Assembly: GCF_017921815.1 (NCBI RefSeq)
Contig: NZ_JAGEMM010000001.1
Location: 558,001 to 622,000, forward strand
Length of the DNA: 64,000 bases
Source of the DNA: Microvirga antarctica
Lineage (GTDB): Bacteria > Pseudomonadota > Alphaproteobacteria > Rhizobiales > Beijerinckiaceae
Reading direction: 5' to 3'
The translations under genes and the position numbers were made by a program. Numbering within the stretch: the stretch's first letter is position 1; every line of letters begins with the position of its first letter. The notes under the pieces were generated by a model that did no database searches, was not told where the DNA came from, and saw nothing but the letters and a program-made list of their open reading frames with translations. Shown here one piece after another: positions 1-8,412 of the stretch.

Positions 1-1
1 G

Positions 2-1363
2 ATCCTGCCGATCAACCCGGATCTGCGCGCCGATGACCTGGCCTATCAATTCACCATCGCCGAGCCTGATCTCGTCGTGGCGCTGCCTGAGCGGGAACCC
101 TTTATCCGCTCCACAGGCATGGACGCGACACGGATTGTCGGGCCGGATGGGCCATTCCCAACCTGTCGCCTGACGACCGTGAGAAGCACCGGAGGGCCGG
201 ACGATGCCTGCGCGCTGCTCTTCACCTCGGGCACCACCGGCAACCCGAAATGCTGCGTGCTGTCGAACGATTACTTCATGCAGCTCGCCCGATGGTATGT
301 GGGCCAGGGCGGCATCGCCGAGATGAAGCTGGGCAAGGAGGTGATCCTGACGCCCCTTCCCTTCTTTCACATGAATGCGCTGGGCTGCTCCGCCCTCGGC
401 GCCATTCTGATGCAAGCCACCTTGGTGCCGCTCGACCGCTTCCATGCCAGCACCTGGTGGCGGGCGGTTGCCGATTCCCACGCGACGGTGATGCATTATC
501 TCGGCGTCATGCCGGCGATCCTGCTCAAGCTTGCGACCACCGACACGGAGCGTTCTCACCGTGTGCGTTTTGCCTTTGGGGCGGGCGTCGACCCGCGGCA
601 CCAGGCGATCTTCGAAGAGCGGTTCGGCATCCCCCTTGTGGAAGCCTGGGCCATGACCGAGACCGGCGGTGGCGCCGTCACCTCCACGGCCGGAGGCGAG
701 CGCCATGTGGGCGAGCGTTGCATCGGTTATCCGCGAGCCAGCATGAACTTTCGCATCGTAAACGAGAACGGCGAGGACGCCTCTGCCGGCGAGGCTGGCG
801 AGTTGCTCGTGCGGAGCGCCGGCGCCGCGCCCCGGAAGGGGTTCTTCACCCAGTACCTCAAGGACCCCCTAGCGACGGCGCAGGCATGGGCCGGTGGCTG
901 GTTCCAGACCGGCGACGTGGTGCGCCAAGGCGCCGATGGGGCCTTGTTCTTCGTCGATCGCAAGAAGAATATCGTCCGGCGCAGCGGAGAGAACATCGCG
1001 GTGGTCGAAGTCGAAGGCGTCTTGCAGAACCTTGAGCCGGTGGCGGGCGTGGCGGTGGCGCCCGTCCCCGACGACATTCGCGGCGAGGAGGTTTTTGCGC
1101 TCGTCAAACTCCACGACGGAAAGCCCGCGACTCTGGAGGATGCCAACCGCACGGCCGAAGCGCTCGCACGCGCCTGCGGCGAGCAACTTGCCTATTACAA
1201 GGTCCCGGGCTTTATCGCCTTCGTCGACCATCTCCCGATCACCGCGACGCAAAAATTGCAGCGTGCCGAAATCCGGCGGCTGGCGGAAGGAGCCCTTGGC
1301 GATTCTGGCACGGTGGATCTGCGCACCCTCAAGGCGCAACTGCGCCTCACGGCGTCGGCTTGA
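2..1363 (+). CDS. Class I acyl-CoA ligase (AMP-forming), 5' end cut by the window
   Basis: Predicted to activate a carboxylic acid as acyl-AMP and then the CoA thioester. The open frame runs back to base 2 with coding-like sequence (ILPINPDLRADDLAYQF), so the gene begins outside the window and 453 residues are visible. Family motifs seen are the phosphate-binding loop TSGTTGNPK, the AMTETGG adenylate motif, the GWFQTGD motif with the hinge DRKKNIVRRSGENI, and a C-terminal lysine region PITATQKLQR. Substrate cannot be read from sequence. Its stop overlaps the TTG start of the thiolase-like gene, so it probably heads a four-gene operon. A non-ribosomal peptide adenylation domain is unlikely because no carrier domain follows. 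Confidence 0.9.
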   Translation: MLPINPDLRADDLAYQFTIAEPDLVVALPEREPFIRSTGMDATRIVGPDGPFPTCRLTTVRSTGGPDDACALLFTSGTTGNPKCCVLSNDYFMQLARWYVGQGGIAEMKLGKEVILTPLPFFHMNALGCSALGAILMQATLVPLDRFHASTWWRAVADSHATVMHYLGVMPAILLKLATTDTERSHRVRFAFGAGVDPRHQAIFEERFGIPLVEAWAMTETGGGAVTSTAGGERHVGERCIGYPRASMNFRIVNENGEDASAGEAGELLVRSAGAAPRKGFFTQYLKDPLATAQAWAGGWFQTGDVVRQGADGALFFVDRKKNIVRRSGENIAVVEVEGVLQNLEPVAGVAVAPVPDDIRGEEVFALVKLHDGKPATLEDANRTAEALARACGEQLAYYKVPGFIAFVDHLPITATQKLQRAEIRRLAEGALGDSGTVDLRTLKAQLRLTASA

Positions 1364-2535
1364 GCCCGGTGAGCGCATCCTACAATGGCGTCGTCGTCGT
1401 GGCGCCGGTGACGATCCCGTATCGACGCTACGCCCAGCACGATGCCCATTGGTTTCTCGCCAAGGCGGTTGCGGGGTTGCGCGACGCCGCAGGCCTTGCA
1501 ACCGACGACATCGACGGCCTGGCCGTCTCCAGCTTCACGCTTTTCCCCGACACCGCTGTCGGGCTGACACAGCATCTGGGGTTGACGCCGCGCTTTCTCG
1601 AGCATGTGCCGATGGGCGGTGCGAGCGCCGTGGTGCAATTGCGGCGGGCGGCCCGCGCGGTGCAGGCGGGCGATGCGTCGATCGTGGCCTGTGTGGCGGG
1701 CGACACCAACCGGGTCGATTCATTCCGCCAGAATCTCGCCAATTTCAGCCGCTTCGCGCGCGATGCGGTCTACCCCGTGGGCGCAGGCGGCCCAAATGCG
1801 AGCTTCGCCCTTCTGACCGCTTACTACATGCGGGTCTACGGAGCGAAGGCGGCAGATTTCGGCAAGCTTTGCGTGGCGCAGCGCGACAATGCGCAGACCT
1901 ATCCATATGCCCTCATCCGCAAACCCCTCACGCTCGACGAGTATCTGACAGCCCGGCTCGTTGCCGACCCGCTGCGCCTGTTCGACTGCGTCATGCCTTG
2001 TGCGGGCGCGGAGGGCTTCCTCGTGATGCGCGAGCAGGACGCCCGCGGGCGTGGACTTCCGTTTGCCCGCATTCTCGGATCGATCGAGCGTCACAATGCC
2101 TATCCGGAAGACCCGATTCAGATGCGGGGCGGCTGGGCCATGGATCGCGACGATCTCTACGCGCAGGCCGGTGTCGGCCCGGCCGACATGGACTTCCTCC
2201 AGGCCTATGACGACTATCCCGTCATCACGGTGATGCAGCTCGAGGATCTGGGCTTTTGCCCGAAAGGCGAAGGGGCCGATTTCGTGCGTCGCAACTCTTT
2301 CACCGCCAAGGGATCGCTGCCGCTCAACACCTCGGGTGGACAATTGTCGGCCGGTCAGGCAGGCGCTGCAGGCGGCCATCTGGGGATGGTGGAGGCGATC
2401 CGCCAACTGACGAGGCAAACCCTGTCTGCGCCCATTCCTGACGCCCGCATCGGCCTCGTCAGCGGTTTCGGCATGATCAATTATGATCGTGGCATCTGCA
2501 CGGGTGCCGCCATTCTCGCAGCCTCGGAGGCCTGA
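1360..2535 (+). CDS. Thiolase-fold protein (lipid-transfer/SCPx-like), nucleophile cysteine absent
   Basis: A 391-residue thiolase-superfamily protein. At the place of the usual active-site cysteine it has GGAS (about residues 86-89), and near the C-terminus NTSGGQLSAGQAGAAGG replaces the HPxGATG-type histidine motif. In the family, members with this pattern are often partners of DUF35 proteins, and the steroid-degrading Ltp2 works as an aldolase rather than a thiolase. The next gene does encode a DUF35 domain, which supports a two-protein complex. The start is TTG at 1360, overlapping the upstream stop; GTG at 1369 is an alternative. The exact reaction is inference. Confidence 0.82.
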   Translation: MSPVSASYNGVVVVAPVTIPYRRYAQHDAHWFLAKAVAGLRDAAGLATDDIDGLAVSSFTLFPDTAVGLTQHLGLTPRFLEHVPMGGASAVVQLRRAARAVQAGDASIVACVAGDTNRVDSFRQNLANFSRFARDAVYPVGAGGPNASFALLTAYYMRVYGAKAADFGKLCVAQRDNAQTYPYALIRKPLTLDEYLTARLVADPLRLFDCVMPCAGAEGFLVMREQDARGRGLPFARILGSIERHNAYPEDPIQMRGGWAMDRDDLYAQAGVGPADMDFLQAYDDYPVITVMQLEDLGFCPKGEGADFVRRNSFTAKGSLPLNTSGGQLSAGQAGAAGGHLGMVEAIRQLTRQTLSAPIPDARIGLVSGFGMINYDRGICTGAAILAASEA

Positions 2536-2538
2536 CCC

Positions 2539-3777
2539 ATGTCACCTTCACGCTCGCCGCCGAAAAATCCGGTTCTCAAGACGCGAGAACCGACCGTGCC
2601 GCCCGGCCTGCGCAGCCGCGCGGCTTTGCGTCTGACGGCTGCCGCATGCGAAGGACGTCTGGAGCTGCAACGCTGCCGTGCCTGCAGCGCCTTTCAATAT
2701 CCACCCCGCGAAGCCTGCACCCAATGTCTCTCGACGCGGCTCGAATGGACCGAATGCGACGGGGTGGGCGAGCTGATATCCGAGACCATCCTGCATCACA
2801 GCAATGAGCCCTATTTCCGCGAACGCGTGCCGCTTCGCGTCGGGCTCGTGCGCCTCGACGTCGGCGTCACCATCGTTGCGCACGTCGATGGGGCCTGCGC
2901 CCCCGCCCCGGCCCGCATTCGCCTCGCCGCGCATCTCGACAAATCAGGACAGGCAGCGCTCGTGGCGCATCCGCCGGAAGGCCCCACCGACATGACCACA
3001 TCGCAGACGCATCGCGACATGACGTGCGACCCGCGCGGTCGCAAGATCCTCGTGACGGATGGCAAGTCGGAGACGGGTGAGGCGCTCGTAAAAGCCTTTA
3101 TTGCGGCGGGCGCCGACAAGGTCTGGGCGGGTGTCGCAGAGCCTTGGAAAGACGCGACCGCCATCGATAAACTGGCGCAGCTCGAAGGCGTGACAACGGT
3201 CCCTCTCGACGTCACCGACGCCCGCTCGGTCGAGGCGTTGAGCGGCCTGATCGGCGGCAAGGTCGACATTCTCGTAAACAATGCCGAATTCCACCGCCAC
3301 AAGCCGGTCGGCGCGCGGGGCGTCGAGACGGCGCGGGCCGAAATGGATGTCAATTATCTGGGCCTGCTGCGACTGATCGAATCCTTCGGTCCGGCGCTCA
3401 AATTCCGCGCTGCCGACGGGCCGAACGGCGCGTGCGCCTGGGTCAACATCCTGTCGGTCTACGCATTGTCGGCGCTGCCGTCACAAGCGACGTTCACCGC
3501 GTCGAAAGCTGCGGCCTTTGCTGCCTCGCAGGCGTTGCGCGCTGACATGATGGGTGTGGGTATCCGCGTCATGAACGTGTTTCCCGGTCCGATCGACGAC
3601 GCGTGGAACCAGACCGTTCCGCCACCGAAGCTCGCACCGTCCGCGCTTGCTGCCGCGGTGGTCGCATCGCTGAAGGCTGGCGTGGAGGATGTCTACCCGG
3701 GCGACGTCGCGCAGGACATCCTCGCCCGCTGGCGTGAGAGCGCCAAGGTTCTCGAACGCGAACTGGCCGATCAATGA
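2539..3777 (+). CDS. DUF35 Zn-ribbon/OB-fold protein fused to a degenerate short-chain dehydrogenase
   Basis: A 412-residue fusion. Residues about 30-145 are a DUF35 acyl-CoA-associated domain with a four-cysteine ribbon (C46, C49, C60, C63) followed by an OB-fold. Residues about 165-412 match the SDR fold (start VTDGKSETG, NNAE, later ASKAA). The SDR half has lost key residues: two of three glycines of TGxxxGxG are replaced (D174, E178), NNAG is NNAE, and the catalytic tyrosine of YxxxK is F319, although S306 and K323 sit at the normal spacing. It may therefore be a structural or binding module. It lies 3 nt after the thiolase-like gene and overlaps the next gene by ATGA. An internal ATG at residue 152 behind GGAAGG might give a separate SDR product. 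Confidence 0.8.
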   Translation: MSPSRSPPKNPVLKTREPTVPPGLRSRAALRLTAAACEGRLELQRCRACSAFQYPPREACTQCLSTRLEWTECDGVGELISETILHHSNEPYFRERVPLRVGLVRLDVGVTIVAHVDGACAPAPARIRLAAHLDKSGQAALVAHPPEGPTDMTTSQTHRDMTCDPRGRKILVTDGKSETGEALVKAFIAAGADKVWAGVAEPWKDATAIDKLAQLEGVTTVPLDVTDARSVEALSGLIGGKVDILVNNAEFHRHKPVGARGVETARAEMDVNYLGLLRLIESFGPALKFRAADGPNGACAWVNILSVYALSALPSQATFTASKAAAFAASQALRADMMGVGIRVMNVFPGPIDDAWNQTVPPPKLAPSALAAAVVASLKAGVEDVYPGDVAQDILARWRESAKVLERELADQ

Positions 3778-4571
3778 CGCCCTCGGGACAAGACCTGCTG
3801 GACCGCATGGCGGGCGCACTGGCCAGGCGCCGCGTGCGTGTCATAGATCTGACCCAGACGCTGTCGCACAGCTTCCCGAGCATCGTGCTGCCGCCGGAAT
3901 TCGATCAATCCGCGCCGTTTCGCAGCGAACCCATTTCGCGCTACGACGCCGACGGACCGGATTGGTATTGGAACAATTTCTCCTGCGGCGAGCATACAGG
4001 AACGCATTTCGACGCGCCGATCCACTGGATCACCGGCCGTGACGATCCGCGGGGCGCGACGGACAGCATTGAGCCTTCACGCCTCATCGCCCCGGCCTGC
4101 GTGGTCGATTGCGAGGCCGAGACAGCGAAGGATGCCGATTTCCTCCTGACGCGCGATCACCTTCTCGCATGGGAGCGCGACCATGGACGGATCGAGAAAG
4201 GCAGCTGGCTGCTGATGCGCACAGGCTGGTCGAAGCGCTCCGACGCGACGCTCTATCAGAATTTCGACGAGACCGGCCTGCACACGCCCGGCCCGGATCT
4301 CTCGGCCGTTCGCTTCCTCGTGGACGAGCGGCAGGTCATCGGGTTCGGCTCGGAGACAATCGGCACGGATGCCGGGCAGGCCGCGCATTTTTCGCCGCCC
4401 TATCCGTGTCATTCGCTGATGCATGGGGCGGGCCGGTTCGGACTCCAATGCCTCACCGGCCTCGAGCTCCTGCCGCCGAAAGGCGCGCTCTTGATCACGC
4501 CGCCGCTGAAGATCCTGCGGGGAAGCGGAAGTCCCCTGCGGGTGCTCGCGCTAGTCGAAGCCGCGGATTGA
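3774..4571 (+). CDS. Cyclase-family (kynurenine formamidase-like) metal hydrolase
   Basis: 265 residues of the Cyclase/PF04199 family, metal-dependent hydrolases that include KynB formamidase and isatin hydrolase. The signature HTGTHFDAPIHW is present, giving the metal ligands H74, H78 and D80. The N-terminus (VIDLTQTLSHSFPS) is also typical. The ATG overlaps the stop of the DUF35-SDR gene, so it is translationally coupled and likely part of the same acyl-CoA pathway. Whether it opens a ring, hydrolyses an amide or acts on another substrate cannot be decided here; I do not call it kynB because no tryptophan 2,3-dioxygenase or kynureninase lies nearby. Confidence 0.8.
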   Translation: MTPSGQDLLDRMAGALARRRVRVIDLTQTLSHSFPSIVLPPEFDQSAPFRSEPISRYDADGPDWYWNNFSCGEHTGTHFDAPIHWITGRDDPRGATDSIEPSRLIAPACVVDCEAETAKDADFLLTRDHLLAWERDHGRIEKGSWLLMRTGWSKRSDATLYQNFDETGLHTPGPDLSAVRFLVDERQVIGFGSETIGTDAGQAAHFSPPYPCHSLMHGAGRFGLQCLTGLELLPPKGALLITPPLKILRGSGSPLRVLALVEAAD

Positions 4572-4582
4572 CCGCGGCTTCG
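4556..4582. terminator. Bidirectional hairpin between convergent genes
   Basis: An 11-bp perfect inverted repeat (4556-4566 with 4572-4582) and a 5-nt loop that contains the stop codon of the cyclase gene. It lies between the convergent cyclase and aminotransferase genes. No T-tract follows on either strand, so termination is inferred. Confidence 0.5.
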
Positions 4583-4601
4583 GAGCGTCATCCGATCCGG
4601 G

Positions 4602-5819
4602 TCAGGTCCTGAACGACTCGACCATGCGATCGAGTGCGGTCTCGAGCTGCGCAGGATCGCGGCAGATGCACATGCGCAGGAAGCCGCGCGATGCCTTGCC
4701 GAACATGAACCCCGGCGCGAGACCAACGCGCGCCTCATCCAGGATCTTGCGGCAGGCAACGCGCGAATCCGGCTCGTTCGCGAGCGAGAAGAACACGTAC
4801 ATGCCACCCTTCGGCTTATTGGGCAGCACGATCTGAGGGACCTGCGACAGCTTTTCGTAGGCCAGATCGATGCCATGGCGGCAGCGGTCGCGCATCTGCA
4901 ACGCGAGACCCTCACCCTGTTCGATCGCCGCGAGTGCGCCGGCCTGCACAAAACCGGCGGTGCCGCTGTTCATGTACTGCGTCATGGCCGCGACCTCGCC
5001 CGCAACGGAGGCCGGATGCGTCAGCCAACCCACGCGCCAGCCGGTCATCGCCCACGCCTTCGAGAAGCTGTTCACGGTGAGAACCAGATCCTCCGGTTCG
5101 GCGAACTGCAGGATCGAGGGCGCGGAACGCCCGTCGAAATAGAGACGGTTGTAGACCTCGTCGGAAATGATCCAGATGCCCCGCTCGCGGCCGAAAGCGA
5201 GCAAGGCCTCGAAATTCTCGCGGGTCGCGACCCAGCCGGTCGGATTGGCGGGCGTGGAGAAGACGATCGCGCGCGTGCGTTGATCGCAGGCAGCCTTGAT
5301 GGCCTCCATGTCCAGCGTCCAATCGCCGTCAACCAGCGTGAGGGGCACGGGACGGGGCTCACCGCCCGCCAGGTGAATCAGGTTGTGGATGTTGGGCCAT
5401 TGCGGCTCCACATAGACGACGTTCTGTCCCAGATCGACGATGACGTTGAGCGCAAGCAGAAGCGCCTGCATGCCACCCGGCGTCACCGTCGACCGGTCGA
5501 CCGCAATCGGCACCCCATGCAGCTCGGTCTGATAATTGGACAACGCCTGCGAGAGGCCTGGCGCGCCGCGCATGTTGGGAATGTAGAACGTCATGCCGTC
5601 GTCGAGGGCGGACTTCGCGGCCTCGCGGATGAATTCCGGCGTGACCAGATCGCCCTCGCCGTACCACAGCGGAATGACCCCCGTCAGCTGCTGCGCGCGC
5701 ACGGCCAGTTCGGCGATATTCTCTGTCGGGAGATCCTGCACGAGCGGGCGGATGTGTGTGACGGCGGGCTGCTGGTAGTCGTTCCGAAGGAGGCTTGGCG
5801 TCTGGTCGAGCTTGGTCAC
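4602..5819 (-). CDS. PLP-dependent class I/II aminotransferase
   Basis: Transfers an amino group between an amino acid and a 2-oxo acid, with pyridoxal phosphate as cofactor. The aspartate-aminotransferase fold type I pattern is clear: FSTPANPTGWV, the DEVYNRLYFDG segment and the PLP lysine in NSFSKAWAMTGWRVGW. I chose GTG at 5819 because AGGAAAG lies 9 nt upstream; the frame stays open to an ATG at 5870, which has no visible ribosome site and would add 17 residues. It faces away from the amino-acid ABC genes and lies near iorAB, which suggests it makes 2-oxo acids (perhaps aryl pyruvates) for that oxidoreductase. Substrate specificity is not visible. Confidence 0.88.
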   Translation of the reverse strand: MTKLDQTPSLLRNDYQQPAVTHIRPLVQDLPTENIAELAVRAQQLTGVIPLWYGEGDLVTPEFIREAAKSALDDGMTFYIPNMRGAPGLSQALSNYQTELHGVPIAVDRSTVTPGGMQALLLALNVIVDLGQNVVYVEPQWPNIHNLIHLAGGEPRPVPLTLVDGDWTLDMEAIKAACDQRTRAIVFSTPANPTGWVATRENFEALLAFGRERGIWIISDEVYNRLYFDGRSAPSILQFAEPEDLVLTVNSFSKAWAMTGWRVGWLTHPASVAGEVAAMTQYMNSGTAGFVQAGALAAIEQGEGLALQMRDRCRHGIDLAYEKLSQVPQIVLPNKPKGGMYVFFSLANEPDSRVACRKILDEARVGLAPGFMFGKASRGFLRMCICRDPAQLETALDRMVESFRT

Positions 5820-5909
5820 CGGTGTGATCTTTCCTGATTGGCGTCTGGCAAGAAGCGTTCGAGAGCTCATCGAAGCGGATGGCCAAACCCTCTACCGATG
5901 CCCTCATTA

Positions 5910-6017
5910 TTTCAAGCTTAAAGTACATTCCCGGTTTTGACGCCGCTTCGGGCTGGGGAAAATCAGCGCGGGACAGGAGGCCTCGGCGGGGCCTGCCCAG
6001 ACATTCTAGGCTTGAAA
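5910..6017. promoter_or_regulatory. Imperfect palindrome and matching half site upstream of the ABC binding-protein gene
   Basis: In the divergent gap between the aminotransferase and the ABC binding protein, TTTCAAGCTTAAAG (5910-5923) is a near-palindrome centred on AAGCTT. GCTTGAAA (6010-6017), the reverse complement of its left half, recurs about 100 bp further on. MarR-type regulators bind palindromes of this size and a MarR gene is encoded at 7798, so an operator is plausible but unproven. I see no gene in the rest of 5820-6170. Confidence 0.3.
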
Positions 6018-6170
6018 CAATAGCCGCAGTGGCGATGATTGAATGACCGTCGTCATGCGGCCGAGGTTGACTGGAAACGTGTCCCGCCGCTTATCGCCGG
6101 CCCGATACGGCAAGGTTCGAGAGCGGCAAATCGGCGTTCCGTTAGCAAGCCTTCAGACAGAGGAAAAGTC

Positions 6171-6965
6171 ATGAGATTCAGTCTTCGGTGTCAACTGGCG
6201 GCGGCTGCCGTTCTGCTCGCCCTGAGCGTGCCGGCCCTTGCGGCCGAAAAGCTGGTCGTGGGCGCCTACCCGTCCAATCCGCCCTGGGAAGCCAAGAACG
6301 AAAAGGGCGAGTTCGAAGGCTTCGAGGTCGATCTCGCCAAGGCGATCGGCGAGAAGCTCGGCCGCCCGGTGGAATTCCAGGACCTGGGCTTCCAGGCGCT
6401 CTTCGCCGCAACGAGCTCCGGCCGCATCGACATGGCGATCTCGTCCATCTCGATCACCAACGAGCGCCTCAAGAGCCAGTCGTTCACGCAGGGCTATTAC
6501 GACAGCGATCTCGCCCTCGTGAGCGCTGCCGGCTCGAAGCTGAAATCGATCGACGAGGTCAAGGGGCAAAGCCTCGGGGCGATTTCCTCGTCGGTCGGGG
6601 AAGCGTGGATCAAGGAGAATACCGCCAAGTACGGGATCGGCGCCTACAAGGGCTACAACACCCAGCAGGACCTGATGCTCGACACCCGCAACGAGCGCGT
6701 CGCGGGCGCCATCGGTGATATCGCGGGCTTTCAGTTCGCGTTTCTGAAGATGCCCGGCATGAAGGTCGTCGCGCGCATTCCCACCGGCGACCAGTTCGCC
6801 ATCATGATGCGCAAGGGCTCGCCGCTGCTGGAGCCGGTCAACGAGGCAATCTCGGCCTTGAAGAAAGACGGCACCATGGCGAAGCTGCACAAGAAGTGGC
6901 TGGGCACCGATCCCGAGGCCGGCGCCAGTGTCGTGACGGTCAAGCCTGTTCCGAGCGCGCCGTAA
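6171..6965 (+). CDS. ABC transporter substrate-binding protein, amino-acid (family 3) type
   Basis: A 264-residue periplasmic binding protein. A signal peptide (MRFSLRCQLAAAAVLLALSV, cleaved after ALA) precedes the family-3 fold: LVVGAYPSNPPWE, GFEVDLAKAIGEKLGR, and SSGRIDMAISSISITNERL are the typical ligand-cleft blocks of polar amino-acid binders. The start at 6171 is chosen because AGAGGAAAA precedes it by the right distance and the signal peptide begins there; the frame is open further upstream to 6039 but that part is not protein-like. The permease follows after 72 bp. The ligand is unknown; an aromatic amino acid would fit the neighbours. Confidence 0.9.
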   Translation: MRFSLRCQLAAAAVLLALSVPALAAEKLVVGAYPSNPPWEAKNEKGEFEGFEVDLAKAIGEKLGRPVEFQDLGFQALFAATSSGRIDMAISSISITNERLKSQSFTQGYYDSDLALVSAAGSKLKSIDEVKGQSLGAISSSVGEAWIKENTAKYGIGAYKGYNTQQDLMLDTRNERVAGAIGDIAGFQFAFLKMPGMKVVARIPTGDQFAIMMRKGSPLLEPVNEAISALKKDGTMAKLHKKWLGTDPEAGASVVTVKPVPSAP

Positions 6966-7037
6966 CGCCCGCATTCCCGTGATATGAAGGTATTCCGCTA
7001 TCGCGCCTGCAGTAGCGGAACCTGAAGGTGTGTGCCG

Positions 7038-7712
7038 ATGGGTTTGGTCGAAACCTTTTTCAATTGGGACGTTCTGGTCCGGGCCATGCCGCTGCTGCTG
7101 CAGGGCCTGATCACCACGCTGCTGCTCGGCATTTCAAGCATCGCCGTGGGCATGGTGGCGGGTCTGCTGATCTGCGTCGTGCGCCTTTACGGCGCGACCC
7201 CGCTGCGGCTTCTTGCCGTGATGTTCATCGACATCTTCCGCTCGGTGCCGGTGCTCGTGGTGTTGATCCTGATCTACTACGCGCTGCCCTTCCTGGGCGT
7301 GCGCTTTTCGTCCTTCACGTCGGCGATGATCGCGCTGGCGCTAGTGTTCTCGGCGTTTACGGCCGAGGTCATTCGCGCCGGCATCGAGGCGATCCCACGC
7401 GGGCAGTTCGAGGCGGCCTCGGCGCTGGGACTGCCATTCCGCTTGACGCTTTTCAAGGTGATCCTCCCGCAGGCCATGCGGATTGCGATCCCGCCGCAGA
7501 CCGGCAATTGCGTGGCACTCCTCAAGGATACGTCTCTGGCATCAGTCGTCGCGATGCCGGATCTGCTGAAACAGGCAACAGACGCACAGGCCTTCTTCGC
7601 CAATCCGACGCCGCTCATCGGAGCAGCCCTCGTCTATCTCGCCCTGCTGTGGCCGCTGGTACGGCTGGTGGCTTATCTCGAACGCCGCAGCCGCATGCAA
7701 TCCACGCGGTAG
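7038..7712 (+). CDS. Amino-acid ABC transporter permease (HisM/GlnP family)
   Basis: 224 residues with about five hydrophobic membrane segments and the inner-membrane EAA loop (EAASALGLPF followed by ILPQAMRIAIP), where the ATPase docks. It pairs with the binding protein just upstream. AAGG lies 9 nt before ATG 7038; a GTG at 7032 is too close to it. No ATP-binding subunit is encoded in the window, so the ATPase must be shared or encoded elsewhere. Confidence 0.9.
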   Translation: MGLVETFFNWDVLVRAMPLLLQGLITTLLLGISSIAVGMVAGLLICVVRLYGATPLRLLAVMFIDIFRSVPVLVVLILIYYALPFLGVRFSSFTSAMIALALVFSAFTAEVIRAGIEAIPRGQFEAASALGLPFRLTLFKVILPQAMRIAIPPQTGNCVALLKDTSLASVVAMPDLLKQATDAQAFFANPTPLIGAALVYLALLWPLVRLVAYLERRSRMQSTR

Positions 7713-7797
7713 GCTCACACGCCCCGTGCTTGTCCGGACCGGGCGGATGTGCGACACCGGTTGCCGTTGAAGGCGAACCGGCAATGAGGCCATCGAG

Positions 7798-8388
7798 ATG
7801 AGTGGGGGGCCGTCGATCAAGCGCACGCGCGTCCCGGCCCGCAGAGCGCGCAGCAAGGTCGGCCTTCCCGGTCCCACCGCCAGCGATACGCCCTTCCGCC
7901 CGAACGTGTTGCCAACAAACGCGGAGGCCGGCGGCCAGGCGCCAACCTTGGGCGAAGTCGGCCTCAGTCACTTCGTGCCCTATCTGCTCAACCGCATTTC
8001 AGCGAGCTGGAATGCGAACATGCAGGACACCTTGCGCCCGTTCGGCATGACCACGACCAAGATGCGCACGCTGGCGGTGCTCAGCGTCATGCCCGGTCTC
8101 ACCATCAACGATCTGGCCGTCCATGCGGTGACCGAGCAATCGACCATGAGCCGGACTCTCGATGCTCTCGAGGAGCAGGCGCTCATTCGCCGCGAGGCAC
8201 GCGCCGACGACATGCGCGTGCGCGAGATCTACATCACCGAGGCCGGTCGGGCGCTGTTCGGGCGAATCTGGCCGCGGATGTACGACATGTACGGCCACCT
8301 GTTCGACGGGGTGGACGAGGCCGAGCTGAGACAGCTGATCGGGACGCTGCACAAGGTGCTGCGCAACGTGCACGCCATCGGCGTCTAG
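7798..8388 (+). CDS. MarR-family transcriptional regulator
   Basis: 196 residues. A winged-helix core is visible: LTINDLAVHAVTEQSTMSR is the recognition region, followed by the wing RREARADDMRVREIYITEAG. The N-terminal ~50 residues are an Arg/Pro-rich extension unusual for the family, so a later start is possible (the next in-frame ATG lies well inside). MarR proteins usually repress nearby genes until a phenolic or aryl-CoA ligand binds. Candidate targets are the palindromes at 5910 and at 12222/12338; this link is inference. Confidence 0.88.
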   Translation: MSGGPSIKRTRVPARRARSKVGLPGPTASDTPFRPNVLPTNAEAGGQAPTLGEVGLSHFVPYLLNRISASWNANMQDTLRPFGMTTTKMRTLAVLSVMPGLTINDLAVHAVTEQSTMSRTLDALEEQALIRREARADDMRVREIYITEAGRALFGRIWPRMYDMYGHLFDGVDEAELRQLIGTLHKVLRNVHAIGV

Positions 8389-8412
8389 CAGCCCCCCCCT
8401 CAAGATCCTCGC

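Noticed and set aside
3774..4571. Calling the cyclase gene kynB
   Set aside because: The metal motif is shared by the whole family and no kynurenine-pathway partner lies nearby.
6039..6170. Upstream extension of the ABC binding protein
   Set aside because: It would precede the signal peptide by 44 residues; ATG 6171 has a good ribosome site and a proper signal peptide.
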